DNA of 38,164 nucleotides, taken from assembly GCA_028867145.1 (NCBI GenBank), contig JAGWGX010000006.1:1-38164 (forward strand), written 5' to 3'. This DNA comes from Microcaldota archaeon (GTDB lineage Archaea; Micrarchaeota; Micrarchaeia; Micrarchaeales; CABMGC01). A model generated the notes under the pieces. That model worked only from the letters and a program-made list of their open reading frames with translations. It did not search any database and was not told the DNA's origin. Position 1 is the first letter of the stretch, and the number at the start of each line of letters is the position of its first letter. A program made the translations under genes and the position numbers. Below, one piece after another: positions 23,540 through 32,279 of the stretch.

Positions 23540-25657
23540 ATGAAGCTCTCCGAACTAAAGGGGCTTGTTCCAAACGAGCTGCTTGAATCAGTTTTGGAAA
23601 GGGGAATAAAGGAGCTAACTCCACCACAAGCACTTGCAATTGAGGGTGGGCTTGCAAAGGGAGCAAATCTTGTGATAGCCTCGCCAACCGCGAGCGGAAA
23701 GACGCTGATTGCTGAGATGGCAATTCTTCGGTCTGTGATCGGAAAGGGAAAGAAGGCAATCTACGTTGCGCCGATGAGGGCGCTAGTCAGTGAGAAGTAT
23801 GAGGAGTTCAAGGCGGCCTATCCTTATCTTAAAATTGCAATGTCAATTGGTGACCTTGACTCGCTGGACCCATGGCTTTCCAAGTATGATATTGTCTTTG
23901 CCTCAACAGAGAAGCTAGACAGCCTGATCAGGCACGGGCTTAACTGGCTGGAGGGCGTGGGGTGCATAGTCTTTGACGAGGTACACATGATCGGAGAGTC
24001 GGGAAGGGGACCCACGCTTGAGATTCTAATAACAAAATTAAAGCGCCTTTGCAAGGAGACGCAGTTTGTCGCGCTTAGCGCAACGATTGGGAACGCGGAT
24101 GAGATCGCAAAGTGGCTGGGAGCGAGCCTAGTTGAGAGCGAGTACCGCCCCATCAAGCTCGAGAAGGGGATAGCACTTGAGGAGAAGGCGTACTATCGCG
24201 ACATGGAGGAGAGCCTCGCGGGGAGCAGCAAGCTAACCGAGATTAGAATAGTAGAGGACACGCTTGCAAAGGGCAAGCAGATAATAATATTTTATTCCAC
24301 CAAGCGAAACGCAGAGGCGGGCGCTGAGAAGATGCAGAGGGTTGTGAAGGAGCACCTAAAACAGATTGAAAAAGAGAGACTCGGAGAGGTGAGCAAGAAG
24401 GTGCTAAACTCTCTTAGCAAGCCAACCGCGCAGTGCGAGAAGCTATCCAGGACAATCGAGAATGGCGCAGCGTTCCATCACAGCGGCCTTGTGAATAATC
24501 AGAGAAAGGAGGTCGAGAACGCGTTCAAGAACAATCTGATAAAGGTCGTCTGTTCGACGACAACTCTGGGGCTTGGTGTTAACCTACCCGCGCACACGGT
24601 CCTAGTTCGAGACACAAGCAGGTACGGCGACTCGGGGCCCGAGAAGATAAGCGTAAACGAGGTGACGCAGCTCTTTGGAAGGGCGGGGAGGCCAAAGTAC
24701 GACACTGAAGGGAGGGCACTTCTGATTGCGAGGGTGAGGGGAGAGATTCGCGACCTCTACGAAAGATACATTGACGCGGAGCTAGAGCCTATTGACTCAA
24801 GCCTTGGAATGCTGCCCGTTCTTAGGACCCACGTGCTTGCGTTCATCGCAACCGAGTTCCTAAGGAGCGAGGGGTCGATAGCAAACTTCTTCTCCGAGAC
24901 CTTCTACGGCTACCAGTACTCCTCCAGCATGGTCCTAATAAACCGAAACATCCGCAAGGTGCTAGACGAGCTTGCTGGATGGGGATTCATCGAGAAAAAG
25001 GGTAGCAACTTTGCGGCGACGCGGCTTGGCGCAAGGGTTAGCGAGCTCTACATCGACCCTCTCTCCGCCAAGAAGATAATGAACATGCTGCTCAAGGAGC
25101 GAGACGAGATCGGGAGCCTTTTCATGATCGCAAACACGATCGAGATGAAGCCGCACATGAAGGTGACGCAGGAGGCAGAGGAAAAATTCGTCTACTACAG
25201 TGGACTTCTTGCCTCAAACATCGAGGGGGATGAGATTGAGGACTTTTATTTCTCACCTGAAAAGCCGTTTAGCACCGCGATGATGATCAAGGACTGGATA
25301 GATGAGAAGGGCGAGCCAGAGCTTGTTAAAAAATACGGCACGACCCCGGGCGCGGTGTTCACAAAGATGACAAAAGCAGACTGGATGCTCTACTCCGCTG
25401 CTGAGATTGCAAAGATAATGAGGATAAGCGCGATTGATCTAATCGAGCTAAGGGTTCGCGTTAGGTATGGGATTAAAAAAGAGCTGCTTGATCTTGTCCA
25501 GCTAGAGCAGGTCGGACGTGTTAGGGCAAGAATACTTCACGCAAACGGAATAAAGCGGGTCGCAGATCTTCGTGCACCGGGTATGGACAAGACTTTGGAG
25601 AGGCTCTTTGGAACTGAGATTGCAAGAAAAATAATGCTTCAGGTAAGGTTTGAGTGA
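23540..25657 (+). CDS. hel308: Hel308-type Ski2-like DNA helicase
   Basis: This superfamily 2 helicase unwinds lagging strands at stalled forks in archaea. The 705 residues match the family. Motif Q is in the LTPPQALAIEGG region, motif I is ASPTASGKT (47-55), motif Ia is VAPMRALVSEKYEEF, motif II is DEVH (about 146-149), motif III is ALSATIGN, and motifs IV-VI run through IIFYSTKR, STTTLGLGVNLPAHTV and QLFGRAGRPKYDTEGRA. A winged helix, ratchet domain and a C-terminal helix-hairpin-helix (QVGRVRARILHANGIKRVADL) follow. The ATG at 23540 is about 25 bp from its TATA box. Confidence 0.95.
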   Translation: MKLSELKGLVPNELLESVLERGIKELTPPQALAIEGGLAKGANLVIASPTASGKTLIAEMAILRSVIGKGKKAIYVAPMRALVSEKYEEFKAAYPYLKIAMSIGDLDSLDPWLSKYDIVFASTEKLDSLIRHGLNWLEGVGCIVFDEVHMIGESGRGPTLEILITKLKRLCKETQFVALSATIGNADEIAKWLGASLVESEYRPIKLEKGIALEEKAYYRDMEESLAGSSKLTEIRIVEDTLAKGKQIIIFYSTKRNAEAGAEKMQRVVKEHLKQIEKERLGEVSKKVLNSLSKPTAQCEKLSRTIENGAAFHHSGLVNNQRKEVENAFKNNLIKVVCSTTTLGLGVNLPAHTVLVRDTSRYGDSGPEKISVNEVTQLFGRAGRPKYDTEGRALLIARVRGEIRDLYERYIDAELEPIDSSLGMLPVLRTHVLAFIATEFLRSEGSIANFFSETFYGYQYSSSMVLINRNIRKVLDELAGWGFIEKKGSNFAATRLGARVSELYIDPLSAKKIMNMLLKERDEIGSLFMIANTIEMKPHMKVTQEAEEKFVYYSGLLASNIEGDEIEDFYFSPEKPFSTAMMIKDWIDEKGEPELVKKYGTTPGAVFTKMTKADWMLYSAAEIAKIMRISAIDLIELRVRVRYGIKKELLDLVQLEQVGRVRARILHANGIKRVADLRAPGMDKTLERLFGTEIARKIMLQVRFE

Positions 25658-25666
25658 TTTAAAGAT

Positions 25667-25689
25667 TGTCCCTCTTAATTTTATATTTT
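25667..25689 (+). terminator. T-rich terminator after hel308
   Basis: The plus strand just past the hel308 stop is T-rich (TTGTCCCTCTTAATTTTATA and onward), as expected for an archaeal terminator. Confidence 0.4.
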
Positions 25690-25706
25690 GAAAAAGGCAT
25701 AAACAA

Positions 25707-25722
25707 AATGCTTTAGAGCATT
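25707..25722 (-). terminator. Hairpin terminator after surface protein B1
   Basis: AATGCT-TTAG-AGCATT forms a perfect 6-bp stem with a 4-nt loop between the convergent ends of B1 and hel308. On the minus strand T-rich runs (TTTTGTTTATGCCTTTTT) follow, so it probably ends the A3-B1 transcript. Confidence 0.5.
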
Positions 25723-25732
25723 GAGGACAAAA

Positions 25733-27142
25733 TCACACAGGTGCATAATAGGTGCTACTCACCCTAGCAGGAGTGTTTCCCCCAACGCAGTATATGTAAC
25801 CGCCATTTGAAATACAACTAGAGGTCTGAATGTTCAAAGGATATCCGGTTGTTGAAGACCAAGGAGTAAGTGCGGAGGAAACGAGATGTGAATAATAGAT
25901 GTTGTTTAGAAGGTTGCTTCCATTGCTGCCCGCTATGCAGTAGATGTAGCCTGAAATTGTCACACATAACTCGGTGTCTATACCCGCGGGATAAGAGGAT
26001 ACTGCTGTCCATGAACCTATTCCTGAAGAGGAAATTGGAGCAGTATATACTTCCGAATGTATTCCAACTCCACCTTCATAGCCACCCACGCAGACAACAT
26101 TTGAACCTATGACAACACAGCTAAGTTGATCGAGAGAAATTGGATAAGATGTTGTTTGAGTCCAGGCTCCAATTCCGCTACCCGATATAGGCGCGTAATA
26201 GGCCGCAGGATAGACAGCGCCTAAATTGTTGTAGTTAGTAACACAGTACACATAGCTTGAGGAGGTAAAACAACTTGAATACATTATGTTGCTTGGATAG
26301 CTTGTTGTTGCAGTCCAAGCTCCAACACCAGCGGAGGAGACTGTGGCATAGTAAGTATTCTGGAGTATGGTTCCAAAAAGATTCTCACCTCCAATACAAT
26401 AAAGATAGCCAGAACTTGTGACACATTGGCTGAGAGCCAAATTAAATGGATAGGAGGTAGTTGCGGTCCAGGCGCCTATTCCATTTGATGATATTGGAGC
26501 ATAATAAACATCAGCTCTTATGTTTGCAGGCCCGATTCCCCCAACGCAGTAGATGTAGCCTCCCGAGGTGGTGCAGCTGGTTCCTGCAATGACCTCGGGG
26601 TAGGAGATAGTTGAGTTCCAAGAGGAGATTGCGGCATTGAAGCTTGATGCGCTTCCAATCCCTCCAAGGGAAAGGGTCACATTTCCTGCGGTTGTGACTT
26701 TTGAGGTTACCACCGCAAATCTATCCAGTACTCCTGATTGAGTCGGAGTTGAATAGGTAAGCCATAGATAGCCCTTGAAGGGAGTGCCGAATTTGCTAGA
26801 TGTTAAAGGGCAGCTAAACTGCAAAACAGTTGTGGCGCCCGAGGCCATCTGGATATTGACGCTCTGCATTGTGGGGGCTGTCGCATTTGGGCTGCAGCCA
26901 AGCGCAGTTATTGAAATGGTGCTGATTCCTATCTCTCCAAACTTCACGCCCAGATAACCGGTAGTGTTCAGGATTGGGGTTTGACAAAGGAAGCCTGTTG
27001 TTGAAAGGCAAGCGGAGGCAAGAGAGTTTGTAGAGGTGCCAAATATCCCTAGCTGATAAAGCGCTCCAAGCACAACCGCAATGACAAGGATTGCCCATCC
27101 GTAGGTCATCAGGTACTCCATTGCACTTTGAAGCTTTGCCAT
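25733..27142 (-). CDS. Pilin-like modular surface protein B1 (B-chassis, Kelch-like propeller)
   Basis: The B-chassis class III signal peptide (Q5SAMEYLMTYGWAILVIAVVLGALYQLG) differs from the A version. A beta domain with two Cys pairs follows (about 40-161, ending FKGYLWLTYSTPTQSGVLDRFAVVT). There is no Thr/Ser linker. Residues 170-469 hold about six to seven repeats of 45-50 residues on the pattern C-x7-YIYCVGG-x(n)-YYAPIS-x2-GIG-x-WT-x-TTSYP. This has the glycine doublet and Trp of Kelch blades, and the paired cysteines could staple each blade. It lies 27 nt downstream of A3 with its own ATG, so the two probably form an operon. Its DNA is more AT-rich than the chassis genes. Confidence 0.85.
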   Translation of the reverse strand: MAKLQSAMEYLMTYGWAILVIAVVLGALYQLGIFGTSTNSLASACLSTTGFLCQTPILNTTGYLGVKFGEIGISTISITALGCSPNATAPTMQSVNIQMASGATTVLQFSCPLTSSKFGTPFKGYLWLTYSTPTQSGVLDRFAVVTSKVTTAGNVTLSLGGIGSASSFNAAISSWNSTISYPEVIAGTSCTTSGGYIYCVGGIGPANIRADVYYAPISSNGIGAWTATTSYPFNLALSQCVTSSGYLYCIGGENLFGTILQNTYYATVSSAGVGAWTATTSYPSNIMYSSCFTSSSYVYCVTNYNNLGAVYPAAYYAPISGSGIGAWTQTTSYPISLDQLSCVVIGSNVVCVGGYEGGVGIHSEVYTAPISSSGIGSWTAVSSYPAGIDTELCVTISGYIYCIAGSNGSNLLNNIYYSHLVSSALTPWSSTTGYPLNIQTSSCISNGGYIYCVGGNTPARVSSTYYAPV

Positions 27143-27169
27143 TAAATCAAACTATTGAAATATGTAAAA

Positions 27170-30151
27170 TTACGGCCAGGTCCTTGTTACTATCTGGCCA
27201 GATGACGAAGTGGACCCGCCACTGCATCCATTTCCTGCAGTGCGAGAAGTTGTGGTGGAGCCGTGTCCGCCGCATGCGCCAGCGTATCCGGAATATCCTG
27301 CACTGCCGCTCCAAGTGCAGCCATAGTAAACGTTAGGATCAGCCCCTCCTCCTGCACCACCGCCGCCTCCTCCGTTGCTGCCGCCAACGCCGCCGGCTGC
27401 TGATCCCACGTATCCTCCTGCGTTATTGCAGTAGAAAGTTGTAGGGGCATAGTAACCTCCTGCACCGCCGCTCCCTGCATTCACTGCAATATTGCCCTGT
27501 GTTAGCGCAGTCGAGTATGCGAGAAGCACTGTTCCGCCGCTGCCTCCTGCGCCGCCTCCGCCTCCGCCGCCCCAACCTGCGTAGTTAAACGAGCCTATCA
27601 CGTGGCTGGCCCCTGCGTCCCATCCTTTTTGCCCATTGCTTCCGCTTGCATTTATCAGGCCTGAATTTATTATGTTTCCGGCATAAATCTCAATTATCCC
27701 TCCTCCAGCGCCACCGCTGCCTCCCCATCCCCCGGCGCCATTGCTGTAGGGATCAGCTGTGGGTCCCCCAGCGCCTCCGCTCCCGCCGCCTGCGCCGCCA
27801 GATAAAGCAACATTTAGGTACTTGCTAGTTCTTGAAGCTCCTGCTGAGCCTGATACTCCTGCAACTGAGCTTCCTGCGCCCCCGCCTCCCCCTGAAAAGC
27901 TGTCCGTAACAACACCCGAATTTGTGAAGGTTTTATTTGCCTGCATATAATGCCCGTTTTCATCCACGGTTACTCCCGAATTTATGGTTATCGACCCGGA
28001 TGCGACCACATTGCAGGTCAATTTCACAGGGACCGAGTAGCTCACATCTCCGACATAGCTGCCGCAGTCCGGATTTGACGAGCTTGTCGTGGTTGTGGTT
28101 GACGCAACCCCAATTACCGCTATCCCCATTCCGCCTTGGGACCATTGAACCATCGCATTAGCGCCATTTTGGTGCGTGTAGACCAGGGAGTATGCATCTG
28201 CATACTGAGCCTGGGTTGGATAGCTATCAAGCGCAGTAAGCCCAGTCCAGATTGGTTGCCATGCGGAACTTAGGTGGCATGTGCTGCCCATTCCAATAAG
28301 TAGATCGTTTGGGATGCTTGTGGAGTACGTTGTTCGCACTTCGTATCCCGGATAATCTGGTGTACCCGAATCGGATCTTGTGGCCACGGATGGCAGGGAA
28401 ACGTTGGGGTCAAAAACCTTCCCGTTCGTTACACCAAGAACAAATAGCGCATCGTAGTAGCCTCCTGAGCCAGCAAATGTCGTGCTAACCGCGTCATTGC
28501 TGACCGCGCGCCCGGGCAGGGCGTAATAGACCCATTCTGCGGAGCATGCCCCAGGAAGAGTGGTGTACTCAAGAGTCCAGGTCAGGCCAGCCGTGTCTGA
28601 GAAGCTGTTAGGCCCCGAGCCACAACCAGCATTACAAAAAGCGAGCGCCACGAGCATATCATTTGGATTTGAGGTGGTGAACGTAGGGGAGGTGACAGTG
28701 CCTGATGTCGAATAGCCGGCAACATGGAAATCAAGTGATACGGGGGCTATCGTACTCGTAGTTGAGGTAGAGGTAGTGGTGGAGGAAGTGGTGGTGGAGG
28801 TCGAGGAAGTGGAAGATGTAGAGGTTGTGCTTGTCGTTGATGTAGAAGTTGTTGAGGTGGTGGAGGTAGAGGTGGACGTAAATGCTCCCGTCTCAGTTAT
28901 CGGGTTGTTTAGCGTTACCGATGGAGAGGTTGATGCCCCAGTGTAGCTGCCAGAACCAGTCCCGGTAAATCCGTTGAAAGCATATCCCGCGCTTGGAGTC
29001 TCACCAAGAGTTGCGCCGCTGCCAGCATTGTACCATCCGCTAACCGGAGTCAGACTTCCTCCAATTCCAGGAGAGGCAGATGTTGTCAGGAAATACTGCG
29101 TTATATAGTTTCCGTTGAGCGTGCAGTTTGCGACTCCGGATAATGTTCCGGACTGTGTTGTTGCCCCGCATCCGGAGACAAAGTTAAACAGGTACTGTAT
29201 CCCGGCGGCGCCCGCAACAGTCGTTGCAAATGAGTACGAATGAGATGTTCCCTGCCCATAGCAGAGTTGTTGCGGGAAGGATGAATACCCGACCCCATCG
29301 ACTGTCACCGCATTTGACGAGGCACCCGAAAGAGATGAAATCGAAATGGTGTAGCAAACTGGTGGCGTGAAGCTAATTATCGCATTTGCTATTTGGTTTG
29401 CAAAAGATGCTGTCACAAGCACGTTTCCAGAAACGGAGCTTGAGATATAGGAGACTGCATTTCCTGATCCGTCTGTAGTTGTTATGAGTGGATTGAGAGG
29501 GGCATTTACAGAGTTGGAAGTGAAGTTTACTGTTGCTCCGGAGAGTGGAGTACCAAGAAGCCTCACGTTTGCAGTAAGTTTGTCAAGGGAGGCTGAGAGC
29601 GCGACTTGAGAGGTGTTTTGGGGAGTTAAGGTAATGGTTATTGTTGTTGGGGAAAGAAGCGGAGATGCATGCGTGTTGAAAGAGCCAAGATAGCTTTGCC
29701 TTGCATTGTTCTGGCACTGCGAGACGCTGCCTCCAGGGCATGGGGTGTAGCTGAAGATGAATTTCCCGGAGGCAAGAGCACCTTGTGAGATTGTAGGGGT
29801 TATTGTCGCATTGCAAATTATTGCGCCACCAGGAAGGACAAAGTTTGGAATGCATGTTCCTGAAATTGAGGACATCCCACTCAGATTAAGCGTTATCCTT
29901 GGATTGATTATCGGATATGGATTTGAGTTTGTGAGGAGCATGGCCATTTTTGAGAGCATTGAGGAGGAACCCAGAATCAGATCCTGGCAGAAAACCCCTG
30001 AGGTAAAGGCGCAGGTTGAAGGGCTCAGCGTTGATGGTGCAAAGACAAACAGATAAAGAGACGCAACCACGATTACCGCGATCAAGAACGCCCATCCGTA
30101 GGTAAGAAGGTACTCCGTTGCTGACTGGATTTTTATTTTCGAGGTGCCCAC
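27170..30151 (-). CDS. Pilin-like modular surface protein A3 (A-chassis, beta-sandwich-like domain plus glycine-rich type 1)
   Basis: At 993 residues this is the longest family member. The class III signal peptide (Q9SATEYLLTYGWAFLI) and A-chassis run to residue 423, identical in length to its paralogs. A Thr/Ser linker (424-467) leads to a domain at 468-683 (FHVAGYSTSGTVTSPTFTT, GLTWTLEYTT, EWVYYALPG). It resembles a beta-sandwich common in secreted bacterial proteins (recalled, not searched). A short linker (684-692) leads to glycine-rich type 1 (695-993), which begins CGSYVGDVSYS as in A1. The start codon is GTG, because the TATA box inside a palindrome at 30171-30184 lies 27 bp upstream. 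It is the first gene of the A3-B1 operon. Confidence 0.85.
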   Translation of the reverse strand: MGTSKIKIQSATEYLLTYGWAFLIAVIVVASLYLFVFAPSTLSPSTCAFTSGVFCQDLILGSSSMLSKMAMLLTNSNPYPIINPRITLNLSGMSSISGTCIPNFVLPGGAIICNATITPTISQGALASGKFIFSYTPCPGGSVSQCQNNARQSYLGSFNTHASPLLSPTTITITLTPQNTSQVALSASLDKLTANVRLLGTPLSGATVNFTSNSVNAPLNPLITTTDGSGNAVSYISSSVSGNVLVTASFANQIANAIISFTPPVCYTISISSLSGASSNAVTVDGVGYSSFPQQLCYGQGTSHSYSFATTVAGAAGIQYLFNFVSGCGATTQSGTLSGVANCTLNGNYITQYFLTTSASPGIGGSLTPVSGWYNAGSGATLGETPSAGYAFNGFTGTGSGSYTGASTSPSVTLNNPITETGAFTSTSTSTTSTTSTSTTSTTSTSSTSSTSTTTSSTTTSTSTTSTIAPVSLDFHVAGYSTSGTVTSPTFTTSNPNDMLVALAFCNAGCGSGPNSFSDTAGLTWTLEYTTLPGACSAEWVYYALPGRAVSNDAVSTTFAGSGGYYDALFVLGVTNGKVFDPNVSLPSVATRSDSGTPDYPGYEVRTTYSTSIPNDLLIGMGSTCHLSSAWQPIWTGLTALDSYPTQAQYADAYSLVYTHQNGANAMVQWSQGGMGIAVIGVASTTTTTSSSNPDCGSYVGDVSYSVPVKLTCNVVASGSITINSGVTVDENGHYMQANKTFTNSGVVTDSFSGGGGGAGSSVAGVSGSAGASRTSKYLNVALSGGAGGGSGGAGGPTADPYSNGAGGWGGSGGAGGGIIEIYAGNIINSGLINASGSNGQKGWDAGASHVIGSFNYAGWGGGGGGGAGGSGGTVLLAYSTALTQGNIAVNAGSGGAGGYYAPTTFYCNNAGGYVGSAAGGVGGSNGGGGGGAGGGADPNVYYGCTWSGSAGYSGYAGACGGHGSTTTSRTAGNGCSGGSTSSSGQIVTRTWP
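28751..28882 (-). repeat. Thr/Ser linker repeat of surface protein A3
   Basis: This stretch encodes 44 residues of TST/TTS repeat between the B-repeat and the first C-terminal module. Confidence 0.9.
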
Positions 30152-30170
30152 AGATTGCTATTGAGGAGAG

Positions 30171-30184
30171 GGGATTTAAATCCC
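30171..30184 (-). promoter_or_regulatory. Palindromic TATA element of the A3-B1 operon
   Basis: GGGATTTAAATCCC is a perfect 14-bp palindrome. Its centre lies 27 bp from the GTG at 30151, so it probably contains the TATA box. The symmetry could also let a dimeric regulator compete with TBP. Confidence 0.55.
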
Positions 30185-30217
30185 TTTTCCTTATTGAGAC
30201 AAAAATGTTTTCGGCAT

Positions 30218-30258
30218 GGCCCAAAACTATCGTTTTTGGGCCGAAAATGGGTATTTTC
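30218..30258. repeat. Two adjacent inverted repeats between the A3 and sepF promoters
   Basis: GGCCCAAAA (30218-30226) pairs with TTTTGGGCC (30234-30242). Immediately after, GAAAAT (30243-30248) pairs with ATTTTC (30253-30258). Both lie upstream of each divergent promoter, so they are more likely protein-binding sites than RNA hairpins. Confidence 0.45.
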
Positions 30259-30281
30259 CGTCAAGGCACAGAGGGAAAGTC

Positions 30282-30291
30282 TTTAAATAAT
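30282..30291 (+). promoter_or_regulatory. TATA box of sepF
   Basis: CTTTAAATAA is centred near 30286 and predicts transcription from about 30313, giving a leader of about 26 nt before the ATG at 30339. Confidence 0.5.
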
Positions 30292-30338
30292 TTACTTTTC
30301 ATATTGTAGTGACCGTTTTAGCGGCGACCGTGAACAAA

Positions 30339-30713
30339 ATGGGAATTTTTGACAAACTAGGACAAGCATTTGGAGTTTCTAAGGAGCTCAGCATAGAGGA
30401 ATACATGGGATCAGCAGAGATGGAGAACGTTGACATACTCAACGAGCCAGCCGACATGTACATAAAGCCGGTTTCGATAACAAGCGAGGCGGACGTGAAG
30501 CTAATTCAGGACGAGCTAGCAAAGAAGAACATCATCCTACTAAACATCGATGAGATCAACAAGAGACCAAACACAAGGAACACGATCGTCACAAACCTTA
30601 AGGCGTACATCACAAAGATCAATGGGGACATTGCCCAGATCGATGAGTCGAGGATAATCCTCACGCCTACAAAGGTAAAGATAATCAAGAAAAGAAAGGC
30701 CTCAAAGGAGTAA
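30339..30713 (+). CDS. sepF: Cell-division protein SepF
   Basis: SepF anchors FtsZ to the membrane in many archaea. From the ATG at 30339 the protein is 124 residues: an N-terminal amphipathic membrane-targeting helix (MGIFDKLGQAFGVSKE), a linker, then the SepF/DUF552 core (about 40-115, MYIKPVSITSEADVKLIQDEL, IILLNIDEINKRPNTRNTIV) and a basic tail. The frame is open to a GTG at 30309, but the membrane helix normally sits at the very N-terminus, which favours 30339. Its partner ftsZ lies 6.5 kb away across the surface-protein cluster. The 3' end meets the convergent methyltransferase with no gap. Confidence 0.9.
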   Translation: MGIFDKLGQAFGVSKELSIEEYMGSAEMENVDILNEPADMYIKPVSITSEADVKLIQDELAKKNIILLNIDEINKRPNTRNTIVTNLKAYITKINGDIAQIDESRIILTPTKVKIIKKRKASKE

Positions 30714-30723
30714 TCACTCCTTT
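30704..30723. terminator. Hairpin spanning both stop codons of sepF and the SpoU methylase gene
   Basis: AAAGGAGT-AATC-ACTCCTTT is a perfect 8-bp stem with a 4-nt loop, and the stop codons of both convergent genes lie within it. It may act as a bidirectional terminator or 3' stabiliser. No long T-run follows on either strand. Confidence 0.5.
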
Positions 30724-31406
30724 AGGGCGGTAATTAGCGCATGCACCTCACGAAGCGTGGGCTGTGCAAGCGCTATGATTCTTCTGAAAGTTGTCTTCAC
30801 GGTTTTCCTGTTTCTAATTCTTTTCTTTTCAATTACCCTATCGAAGACCTTGAAGAGCGCCTCGACCTCATTCTTGTTTGGGCGGTTCTGGTCATCTAGC
30901 GCAAAGTTCTGGCTTAGCTTTTTGTCAGTTAAAACGTAGAGCATTATCCCAAGGGCGTGAGAGACATTTAGCACTGGATACTCCGGATTTGTTGAGATGA
31001 AGGTCAAAAAGTCGCACATCTCCATCTCCTCCTTGGAGAGACCTGTGTCGTCCCTTCCGATTGCAAGCGCAACCTTTGTTCTCTTCCCTGCGATTTTTTT
31101 GAGTTGTGATACGAGCTGGTCAGGAAGATAGACCTTTCTGAAATCAGATTTTGCCTTTAACATAACGCCAGTTGTTCCCACCACTATGTCACAATCCTTA
31201 ACCGCGCTCCTAAAATCCGGATATATTTTTGCTCCCTCGATTAACTCGTGAGCGTGTTTTGAGTACATTATCGCGTCCTTCCCGTTCAATTTTGCGCGCG
31301 GCTTTACGATGTGGAGTTGCCTTATACCGAAGTTCTTTGATACCCTTGCGATGTACCCAAGGTTATTTTGGTACTTAGGCGAGACGATTACAACTTTCAA
31401 AATCAT
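30714..31406 (-). CDS. SpoU-family RNA 2'-O-methyltransferase, TrmJ-like
   Basis: This SPOUT methyltransferase transfers a methyl group from S-adenosylmethionine to a ribose in RNA. The closest match I recognise is TrmJ, which modifies tRNA position 32. The 230-residue protein shows motif 1 near NNLGYIARVSKNFGIRQLHIV, motif 2 in ALAIGRDDTGLSKEEMEMCD and motif 3 in NPEYPVLNVSHALGIMLYVL, which together form the SAM-binding knot. The C-terminal 60 residues are helical and basic. The ATG overlaps the stop of the CPBP gene by one base (TAATG), so it is the last gene of the translation operon. Confidence 0.85.
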   Translation of the reverse strand: MILKVVIVSPKYQNNLGYIARVSKNFGIRQLHIVKPRAKLNGKDAIMYSKHAHELIEGAKIYPDFRSAVKDCDIVVGTTGVMLKAKSDFRKVYLPDQLVSQLKKIAGKRTKVALAIGRDDTGLSKEEMEMCDFLTFISTNPEYPVLNVSHALGIMLYVLTDKKLSQNFALDDQNRPNKNEVEALFKVFDRVIEKKRIRNRKTVKTTFRRIIALAQPTLREVHALITALKE

Positions 31407-32083
31407 TATATCATCGAGAAGGCAAAGATCGCAAGCGAGTTGAGCAGGACGTGCGCAATGATGGATGGATAGAGGGACTTGCTCTTCTTGAAGACATATC
31501 CTGCGATTATTCCAAATATTATCGCCGCGATTATTTCAATCCCAAATGTGGAGTCGTAGCTTGAGTGGAGCAATCCAAAGAAGATTGCGCTTAGCACTAT
31601 CCCAAATCGCGGCACCAAAACTCCCCTAAAGAAGATTTCCTCATTTACAGGTGCAATTATTGCAGTGAAAACATAGAACCATATCGGCGCCGACTGAAGC
31701 AGCAAATTCACATTCGTGTTTATCGTAACATTTGTTATTGTGCTTACAAGATTTACCATTAGCTCAAGCACAAAGAGTGCAAAGAAGATGAGAATCCCAA
31801 GGAATACGAACTTAATTGATAATTTGTCCCTGCTAAGACCAAGTTGATCTAGGATTTGTGAGATGTTCATTCCCTTGTTTGACAAGTAGGAGAGTCCCAC
31901 CAGTGGGAAGAAAAATGATAGTCCCGCGGTCAGATAGAAATTTGCCGTGTTTATGTCAACTTTGCCACTTTGGTAGAGTTCGTAGAGAATCAGCATTGAT
32001 GCAACTACTAGCAGTAGTGCAGTGTAGAAAAAGTGGCCGACCTGGCCAGATGCCTTCTTACTTCTTGTGCGCAGAGTGATCAA
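31406..32083 (-). CDS. CPBP (CAAX-like) intramembrane metalloprotease
   Basis: This multi-pass membrane protein of 225 residues has about six to seven hydrophobic helices and the complete catalytic set: motif 1 NEEIFFRG with E148, E149 and R153, motif 2 histidine H173 (FFGLLHSSYD), and motif 3 HVLLN with H211 and N215. The family includes prenyl-protein proteases and bacteriocin-immunity proteins; the substrate cannot be inferred. The only upstream start in frame is TTG at 32083, which overlaps eS31 by 26 bp. The next Met (residue 30) would cut the first membrane helix, so TTG is kept. It is embedded in a ribosomal-protein operon. Confidence 0.85.
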   Translation of the reverse strand: MITLRTRSKKASGQVGHFFYTALLLVVASMLILYELYQSGKVDINTANFYLTAGLSFFFPLVGLSYLSNKGMNISQILDQLGLSRDKLSIKFVFLGILIFFALFVLELMVNLVSTITNVTINTNVNLLLQSAPIWFYVFTAIIAPVNEEIFFRGVLVPRFGIVLSAIFFGLLHSSYDSTFGIEIIAAIIFGIIAGYVFKKSKSLYPSIIAHVLLNSLAIFAFSMI

Positions 32084-32264
32084 CCTTCGGGGTCGCGCTC
32101 TTTAGCTCAGTGTAGCCGCACTTTCCGCAGGCGTTTCTGTTTGCGTGCTCGCCCATCCTTGAGCCGCACTTAGGGCAGGACTTTCCAGGCTTGTATGGCG
32201 CTGGCGCCTTCTTTGCCTTTTTTGGAGCCTCCTTTGGTGCTGCTTCTTTTTTTGCGTCTGCCAT
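32058..32264 (-). CDS. rps27ae: 30S ribosomal protein eS31 (S27Ae)
   Basis: This 68-residue zinc-finger ribosomal protein has C30 and C33 (SCPKCGSRMGEH) and C46 and C49 (ACGKCGYTE), the standard eS31 spacing and wording. A Lys/Ala/Pro-rich N-terminal tail of about 25 residues precedes the finger, similar in style to the TFB N-terminus. The ATG at 32264 is preferred over an in-frame GTG three codons upstream. It follows eS24 by 15 nt, matching the common archaeal rps24e-rps27ae order. Confidence 0.95.
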   Translation of the reverse strand: MADAKKEAAPKEAPKKAKKAPAPYKPGKSCPKCGSRMGEHANRNACGKCGYTELKSATPKVDHSAHKK

Positions 32265-32279
32265 TTTAATCACTAATTA

